Shown: positions 57,958-64,000 of the stretch, piece after piece
Position numbering within the stretch: the first letter of the stretch is position 1
How the letters are laid out: the number at the start of each line of letters is the position of its first letter
Source: Arcuatula senhousia
Lineage: Eukaryota > Mollusca > Bivalvia > Mytilida > Mytilidae
Length of the DNA: 64,000 nucleotides
Assembly (NCBI GenBank): GCA_963971305.1
Contig: OZ020307.1
Span: 57,843,702-57,907,701 of the forward strand
Direction of reading: 5' to 3'
Program-made: the position numbers and the translations under genes
The notes under the pieces: generated by a model
The model's database searches: none
What the model was told of the DNA's origin: nothing
What the model saw: the letters and a program-made list of their open reading frames with translations, nothing else

Positions 57958-58715
57958 GTAAGTTATTTTATTCCCACAAAACTTAATCCTAGAGTTGTTA
58001 CTTCTTGAACAGAGAAAAGCTGGCCTTTGATACTATAAACATGCTTATTTTCATGAATTAGCGATTTGACTTAAGTCCACAGTTACCTTCTTAAGTGTTT
58101 GCTGCTCATTGTTCTATTCATTTCATTCATTTGAATGCATTTTGCGGGTATTTAATTTTGCTCATGACTGTGAATTCCATGAAAATTAATGCCTCATGAA
58201 AATAAGTAGGTTACGCTATATGAGAAGCTTATTTGGAAGTAAGTTTGTCTCAGTCATCTGCACAAGGATTTTCCTCCACCATACCTAGATTTTGAGTTCC
58301 ACAATAGCAGTCATTTTACCCTGATTTGCTTGAAATCTTCTACCTACTCTCTAATGATTGAAATAACGAAACCGGGCCCTCATTTTACTATAAAGGTCGC
58401 AAGTCCTAGGTTTGGTCATAACTCTTATATTCTTTATAATTTATGACTGGTCCTTAGCTCTTAAGTAAAATTGGGTCCTGTTCCTTTCTCTCCAATCCCT
58501 TTGAAATGATTGTTTTAGATCTTACTTCAGTTTACCTTTGACATGGACATTCTAACTTTCAGAATTTTCCAGAATGGATGAGCTCTGGATGGGCCTTTTT
58601 TAAACTGATTGCCCTGTATTGCTCATGTTGGTTGAAAAGGGAGTAAAGCCCCAATACTTACTCCCTACTCATTCTTTCATAGTTTTATTGTTTCAAAAAA
58701 CCATTTTCATTTTAG

Positions 58716-58874
58716 GAAAGTACTGTGCACACAACTGGGAAGAATTCGTAGATTCGTGTATATCTATACAGGATACTTCTTTGACTCCACAGAGCTGCAC
58801 CACAGTTGGAGCTCAGCTGATACAGTTTAGAGATGCCGCTGAAGTACAGGAGTTTGCAGCCTCATTTGATTTAG
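58716..58874 (+). CDS. Exon: CTLD9, N-terminal half (end uncertain)
   Basis: Acceptor TTCATTTTAG. YCAHNWEEFVDSCISI, QSCTTVGAQLIQF: CTLD opening. Two donors are possible: TTAG|GTTTGT (end 58874, phase 1) or TTT|GTCACT (end 58878, phase 2, as in sister CTLDs). The second half of the domain was not identified in the remaining 5 kb, so it probably lies beyond 64000 or is the doubtful segment at 59568. Confidence 0.72.
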
Positions 58875-59004
58875 GTTTGTCACTTCTTTGTTAATTTTGT
58901 TCATTTTAAGTTTTATTTTCAATATTTTCCTGATACATTTGACTTTGTCTTGAATATACGGTAAGTCAACAGAAAATATTTTAGAATTATTGCGTTAAGT
59001 TTTC

Positions 59005-59146
59005 CATATTGGCTGAGTTATTGGTCCAAGGCTAGCCATATTGGACTGAGGCAAAGCATGCCATATTGACTAGTCCAATATGCCATATTGGACTGGCGGT
59101 ATCCCTCCAATATCCATATTGGACGGATAAATTACATATTGGCGTA
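59005..59146 (+). repeat. Cluster of CCATATTGG motifs
   Basis: CCATATTGG or its close forms occur about seven times in 140 bp on both strands, including AGTCCAATATG-CCATATTGGACT, an inverted pair. Function unknown. Confidence 0.5.
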
Positions 59147-59373
59147 GTTTTGTGTTTATATAGTATAGGCTGTTTTCATCATATTTAGACAAATATTTTT
59201 ATGTTAGTCAATAATATTCTTTTATATATGGATAAGTTCTTTTAATTTAATCAATATATGCATTTTACTTGTATCTTGCGCCAAAAGCAAGACAGTGACA
59301 AGTAATCATTGGTCACACTGATGGCTGCTATTGTTGATTTTTAAATTGTTGCTCACTTATGTTTTAAGTTTTT

Positions 59374-59398
59374 ACTCGGAAGTCTTCGGCTTCCGAGT
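59374..59398. repeat. Perfect 9-bp hairpin ACTCGGAAG / CTTCCGAGT
   Basis: Stem of 9 bp with loop TCTTCGG, preceded by TTTTT, as in the left tips of the F1-F5 families. No matching right tip was found. It may mark a further family. Confidence 0.5.
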
Positions 59399-59567
59399 CT
59401 TGTCGGAGAAAAGATGAAATGGAAGAAGCGCGGCAAACTGTTACAACTCGTTGTCACGTCGCTAACTCTCGTAGAAATAAAATATAGGACCAGACGAGAA
59501 AAAGCGATTGCTTTGTAAGGTCGTAAGCGGCAAACATGGCGACGGCAGCCTGATCAATCTATCTGAG

Positions 59568-59758
59568 ACTGATACCAAAAAATATCGACATAACAACTAT
59601 AGAAACTGAATTCAAACCAGACGATCTCGGTTTGTATACATGCCCAGGAGTCTCGACAGAGGGAAATAGTGATTTTGTTATTGAAAAACTCGCTCCCAAT
59701 GATCTCGTATGGTTCTGTGATGTATCAAGGCTTGCGGAAGTTAAAGTTGACGTGACAA
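59568..59758 (+). CDS. Doubtful exon: Ig-like coding segment
   Basis: Open frame ending at a good donor (GTG ACA A|GTAAGT). It encodes TEFKPDDLGLYTCPG, with the DxGxYxC motif of Ig domains, then NDLVWFCDVSRLAEV. The start is unclear: the AG at 59566-59567 gives phase 2, while an in-frame TGA lies at 59551. DNA around it is GC-richer, with ATGGCGACG at 59535. It could be a first coding part of another gene, the missing half of CTLD9, or a relic. A minus-strand open frame of similar length overlaps. Confidence 0.3.
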
Positions 59759-61351
59759 GTAAGTCTTGCATTTATGTTATTTTAAAGAGTTTTGTTTAAT
59801 TTACGATTACATACATTAACATCTTGTACATTTTACATGTATATTGATTGTATCACCATGTTGTCTATTGTATTTTATGTGTAATCTATCAACATGATCA
59901 ATTATGTTCTTTTCTTCAATCAATTATGACTTTATGTTGTTTTCCTCTACATGTACAACAAATAATAGATATGTTACTACAGGTCAATGCTGAACTCTGT
60001 GTACATGTATTTATTATAGAATGTAAAACACTGCCACCTGTTTAGTAAAAATATATTAGAGTCTAATATGAATCTAATTTATTTTTAAATCAAAAATTAA
60101 TTGCTTACACAAGGTTATGTTGCTGCTCGGTTGTTGTCTTCACTCAAGAGTGCAGACATATCGATAAATTTTAAAAGCGGACATTCGGTCCGGTGAATCT
60201 GAAAATTGTGTCTGACCTAAGCATTTTTTGTCTGCAATTTACTAATATACTCCGTTCTCATTATATCATGGGTTCTGTGTTATCATGGTATTTACTTTCA
60301 TTTCAAAACCAAATATTCAACTGTGACGTCACTGTTTCTACATAGCTACGTACCATGATATAACGAGATACCAGGATAGTTCATACAAAATTACGGTCTG
60401 ATCAGCCAGTAATTCTGTCAGACACACCAAATCTTGCAGGACTGAACAGATTTTTGCAGGACAGGTCCTGAGGTTCTGTACAGCTGTCATCATGTACAAT
60501 ATTTCGATATGTTTGCCCTCATAGAATAAAAAGCTACGCCGAGCGCAGCATGATACGACCGATACAAGTTAAACCCTGTACGCTGGAGGCCCAATATGGA
60601 TAGTCTATTGCTTTGGTCACATGAAGCCCATGGTGGACTTACAAAGCTTTTTGACAACAGTGTGTGACGTTAACGGATAGCCCGATGCCCGTGTCTATTA
60701 GAAATCTGATCGGTCTAGTTAATTTCGGTAGTTACTGGTCCGATCGGTCTAGTGAATTGAAAGTAATAAATATATATTATTCAGTATTCTTGCATTTATC
60801 TTTCATTTATTATCCAATATAGATCTATTTTCTCCGTTTTTATATCAGCGTCTCCTTGAAATCGGCCATTTTCAATAAACATATAATCTTAAAACGGATT
60901 CCGTGACGTCAGGGAGAAATCCAGCATTCGGATGTAGAGAGTTAATGCTCTACACTACCAACATGCGCAAAACCTTCCGAATGGAATGGTTTCCTCTTGC
61001 ATATGCGCATTGGTCAGTAAATAAAGGTCAAGGTATTCTTTAATTATTTACAAAAAAATGGAGAAATTCAGATAAATAAATCGCAGTTTTTAGGCATTTT
61101 AAACACGGTACGTTTATATGGATGATTTTAAACGTGTACGAGGGTAACATTACAAGATACTTGATTATATTAATTTGTTACTCGCTCTTCAGAATTTTCT
61201 TGAAATAACGGATAATTTTTGTCATCGGAAAAGAGATTCTCAACTTTCAAATGATTTTTTTCTTTTGGAGACACATACAATGGAAAGATGCCAAATAAAA
61301 AATGAACGAAAATCTGCCATTTTGAACATCCTCAATGGTGTTTTTTTGTTA
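59759..61351. other. No gene recognised; reverse F2 fragment at 60525-60657
   Basis: The stretch AAAAGCTACGCCGAGCGCAG ... GATACGACCG ... CCCATGGTGGACTTACAAAG is an F2 right end in reverse. The rest is AT-rich with no clear coding. Confidence 0.45.
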
Positions 61352-63345
61352 TTAGCTCACCTGGACCGAAGGTCCATGTGAGCTATTACCATCACTTGGC
61401 GTCCGTCGTCGTCGTCTGTCGTCATCGTCGTCGTCGTCCGTCGTCGTCTGTTAACAATTTTTCAAAAATCTTCTCCTCTGAAACTACTGAACAGAATCTA
61501 ATGAAACTTGGTATGAATGATCCTTAGGGTGTCCTGCACCAAACTTGTGTTTTGATTTTTGATCCGTTAAAAAACATGGCCGCCGTTACTAAAAATAGAC
61601 TAGGGGGGTCAGACTATTGTTTTTGGCTTATAAATCAAAAAGTATAAGAGATAGAGGAAATCTGAGGCCACGCTACTGATTCAGCATCAAAAGCTCTACA
61701 AAAGTCTCCATTTGGTCAAAGTTGTCAGATGACCCCTTACAGGGGTTACGGCCCCTTAAAGGTGAAAAATAGCGTTTTTTCATGTTTTTGTCCTACAGAA
61801 TGAAAACTATTGCACATAGAGATTAGCTGTTGCTTGCTTAAATTTTCAGCTCATTTAGCTCTACAAAAGTCTCCATAGGGTCGAAGTTGTCAGATGACCC
61901 CTTATAGGGGTTACGGCCCCTTAAAGGTGAAAAATAGCAATTTTTCATGTTTTTGGCCTACAGAATGAAAACTATTGCAGATAGAGATTAGCTGTTGCTT
62001 GCTTAAATGTTCAGCTCATTTAGCTCTACAAAAGTCTCCATAGGGTCGAAGTTGTCAGGTGACCGCTTATGGGGGTTACGGCCCCTTAAAAGTGAAAAAT
62101 TAGTGTTTTTGGCCTATAGAATGAAAACTATTGCAGATAGAGATTAGCTGTTGCTTGCTTAAATGTTAAGCTCATTTAGCTCTATGAAAGTCTCCATAGG
62201 GTCGAAGTTGTCAGTCAACCCCTTATAGTGGTTATGGCCCCTGAAAAATAGCGTTTTTTCATGTTTTTGTCCTACAGAATGAAAACTATTGCACATAGAG
62301 ATTAGCTGTTGCTTGCTTAAATGTTCAGCTCATTTAGCTCTACAAAATTCTCCGGTCGAAGTTGTCAGATGACCCCTTATGGGGGTTACGGCCCCTGGAA
62401 AATAGCGATTTTTCATGTTTTTGTCCTACAGAATGAAAACTATTGCACATAGAGATTAGCTGTTGCTTGCTTAAATGTTCAGCTCATTTAGCTCTACAAA
62501 ATTCTCCATAGGGTAGAAGTTGTCAGATGACCCCTTATAGGGGTTACAGCCCCTGAAAAATAGCGATTTTTCATGTTTTTGGCCTACAGAATGAAAACTA
62601 TTGCAGATAGAGATTAGCTGTTGCTTGCTTAAATGTTCAGCTCATTTAGCTTTACAAAATTCTCCATTGGGTGGAAGTTGTCAGATGACCCCTTATAGGG
62701 ATTACAGCCCCTAAAAAATAGCGATTTTTCATGTTTTTGTTCTACAGAATGAAAACTATTGCAGATAGAGATAAGCTGTTGCTTGCTTAAATGTTCAGCT
62801 CATTTAGCTTTACGAAAGTCTTCATAGGGTCGAAGTTTGTCAGATGACCCCTCATAGGGGTTACGGCCCCTGAAAAATAAAGATTTTTCATGTTTTTGGC
62901 CTACAGAATGAAAACTATTGCAGATAGAGATTAGCTGTTGCTTGCTTAAATGTTCAGCTCATTAAGCTCTACGAAAGTCTCCATAGGGTTGAAATTGTCA
63001 GATAACCCTTATAGGGGTTATGGCCCCTGAAAAATAGCATTTTTTCATGTTTTTGGCCTACAGAATGAAAACTATTGCACATAGAGATTAGCTGTTGCTT
63101 GCTTAAATGTTCAGCTCATTTAGCTCTACAAAATTCTCCATAGGGTCGAAGTTGTCAGATGACTCCTTATAGGGGTTATGGCCCCTTATAGGTGAAAAAT
63201 GGTGTTTTTGGCCTATAGAATGAAAACTATTGCAGGTAGAGAAAAGCTGTTGCTTGCTTAAATGTTCAGCTCATTTAGCTCTACAAAAGTATAGGGTCAA
63301 CATCAAGACCAGGTGAGCGATTCAGGCTCCTGGGAGCCACTTGTT
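61352..63345 (+). mobile_element. F1 hairpin-tipped element, ~10 monomers
   Basis: Left AGCTCACCTGGACC-GAA-GGTCCATGTGAGCT at 61354-61384, CGTCGTCGTCTGTCGTCATC, about ten ~155-185-bp monomers (GATTAGCTGTTGCTTGCTTA), right CCAGGTGAGCGATTCAGGCT, GGGAGCC, CTTGTT. The largest copy here and very similar to the one at 48119. Confidence 0.82.
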
Positions 63346-64000
63346 GTTCATTTACCAAGAAAATAAATAAAGATGAATGACTGACATGGCCAATGTATTA
63401 TGCAATTGCATGAAAAATGCAATATATTTTAAAATATCAATATGTATTGAAAAATAAAACAGAATATATCTTTACTTGTCTTCTATCATATTTCTCAAAA
63501 TAAAAGAAGGCACTCTGAGATTTACCCATTAAAAATCTGGAAAAATATTAGTTAGACCAAGCTCATTTCTTTTGTCATGTCATTGTATTGTTTACTGGTG
63601 CAGTGCTTGGTATGGTACTTTTAGTCTAAAAAAAAAAAATTGGTCTGCTTGAATCTGATTCGGTCTGGTGGAATTAGAAATTTGCTAGCCCAAATGTCTA
63701 GTGGCTGAAAAAGTTTTTGGCACAGACTGCATACATCAAATGCATTTTGACACATATACATGTATATTGACATCAACATCTCATACAAAAAGCCTTATTC
63801 ATGTTATTTATATACATATATCAATTTACATTTTTTGCCCTTTGACTCCTAATTTAAAAAAACAAACTGTAAGAAATATTGTTAATCAGATTGCAAAAAA
63901 GGGCAGGGATTTTCATAAGGTATCCAATGAAAAAATATTTTGAAATCGGACCAATTATAAAAAAGTTATTTTTATGGGCATGGCCTACTCTTTGGCACAT
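63346..64000. other. Nothing recognised
   Basis: AT-rich end of the window. The open frame at 63701-63943 has no domain features or splice context. Confidence 0.4.

Larger units (their letters stand above)
2190..58874 (+). other. Span of one giant multi-lectin modular gene (partial)
   Basis: This entry ties together the exons listed below. Thirty-three consecutive exons (2190 to 57957) sum to 6993 bp = 2331 codons and join without a frame break. Nearly every module starts and ends in phase 1. CTLDs are usually split once inside by a phase-2 intron. The product is a chain of at least eight CTLDs, four CCP, four PAN, two EGF/EB-like, one WSC and two ConA/LamG-like domains. Such domains bind glycans or proteins outside the cell, so a recognition or matrix role is inferred, not shown. 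No signal peptide, membrane segment or stop is in the window. It may continue beyond 64000. A mixture of two adjacent genes cannot be excluded, but no exon with a start or stop interrupts the series. Confidence 0.8.

Noticed and set aside
59005..59146. CCATATTGG as SRF CArG boxes
   Set aside because: A CArG box needs CC, six A/T and GG; these have only five A/T between.
61175..61381. Plus-strand open frame ending in the F1 tip
   Set aside because: It ends within the repeat and has no recognisable domain.

Overview
This AT-rich window is nuclear DNA from an animal, most likely a bivalve mollusc. Coding DNA occurs as short exons (about 130-550 bp) with GT-AG introns. A full U2 spliceosomal RNA gene is present. 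The intergenic and intronic DNA is dominated by short hairpin-tipped, tandem-monomer repeats of the type known from bivalve genomes. I cannot name the species.

Almost all protein coding belongs to one plus-strand gene whose exons I can place from 2190 to about 58874. Thirty-four exons are visible; both gene ends lie outside the window or are not recognisable. The first 33 exons sum to 6993 bp, exactly 2331 codons, with intron phases that match at every junction. Domain order: probable half C-type lectin domain (CTLD), PAN/Apple, CCP/Sushi, CTLD1, two EGF/EB-like modules, CTLD2, CCP, PAN, CCP, PAN, PAN, CCP, CTLD3, CTLD4, small Cys-rich module, CTLD5, WSC, CTLD6, two concanavalin-A/LamG-like domains, CTLD7, CTLD8 and the first half of CTLD9. 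Most modules are bounded by phase-1 introns, as in shuffled extracellular domains. The product should be a very large secreted or cell-surface, multi-lectin, complement-module protein. No transmembrane segment or signal peptide is in the window, so its anchoring and ligand are unknown.

Other genes are few: a U2 snRNA gene at 3581-3770, inside the first visible intron; a minus-strand terminal exon of a P2X7-ballast-like protein at 370-556; and a weak Ig-like coding segment at 59568-59758.

The introns carry the mobile and repetitive DNA. At least five repeat families that look unrelated in sequence (here F1-F5) share one plan: a left-end hairpin, usually a CGTC/GTC-rich tract, tandem body monomers, an inverted copy of the left tip, a second hairpin and usually a CTTGT-like end. 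This recalls pearl/Helentron-derived non-autonomous elements. There are also a hAT-type MITE (8-bp target duplication and an intact empty site), two TTAA-flanked MITEs, a 209-bp palindromic MITE family, a 194-bp repeat with a 9-bp target duplication, and a 535-bp direct-repeat composite. Two large minisatellites lie in the 35.8-40.6 kb intron: one grew from the splice donor of the adjacent exon, the other from the right tip of an F3 element.
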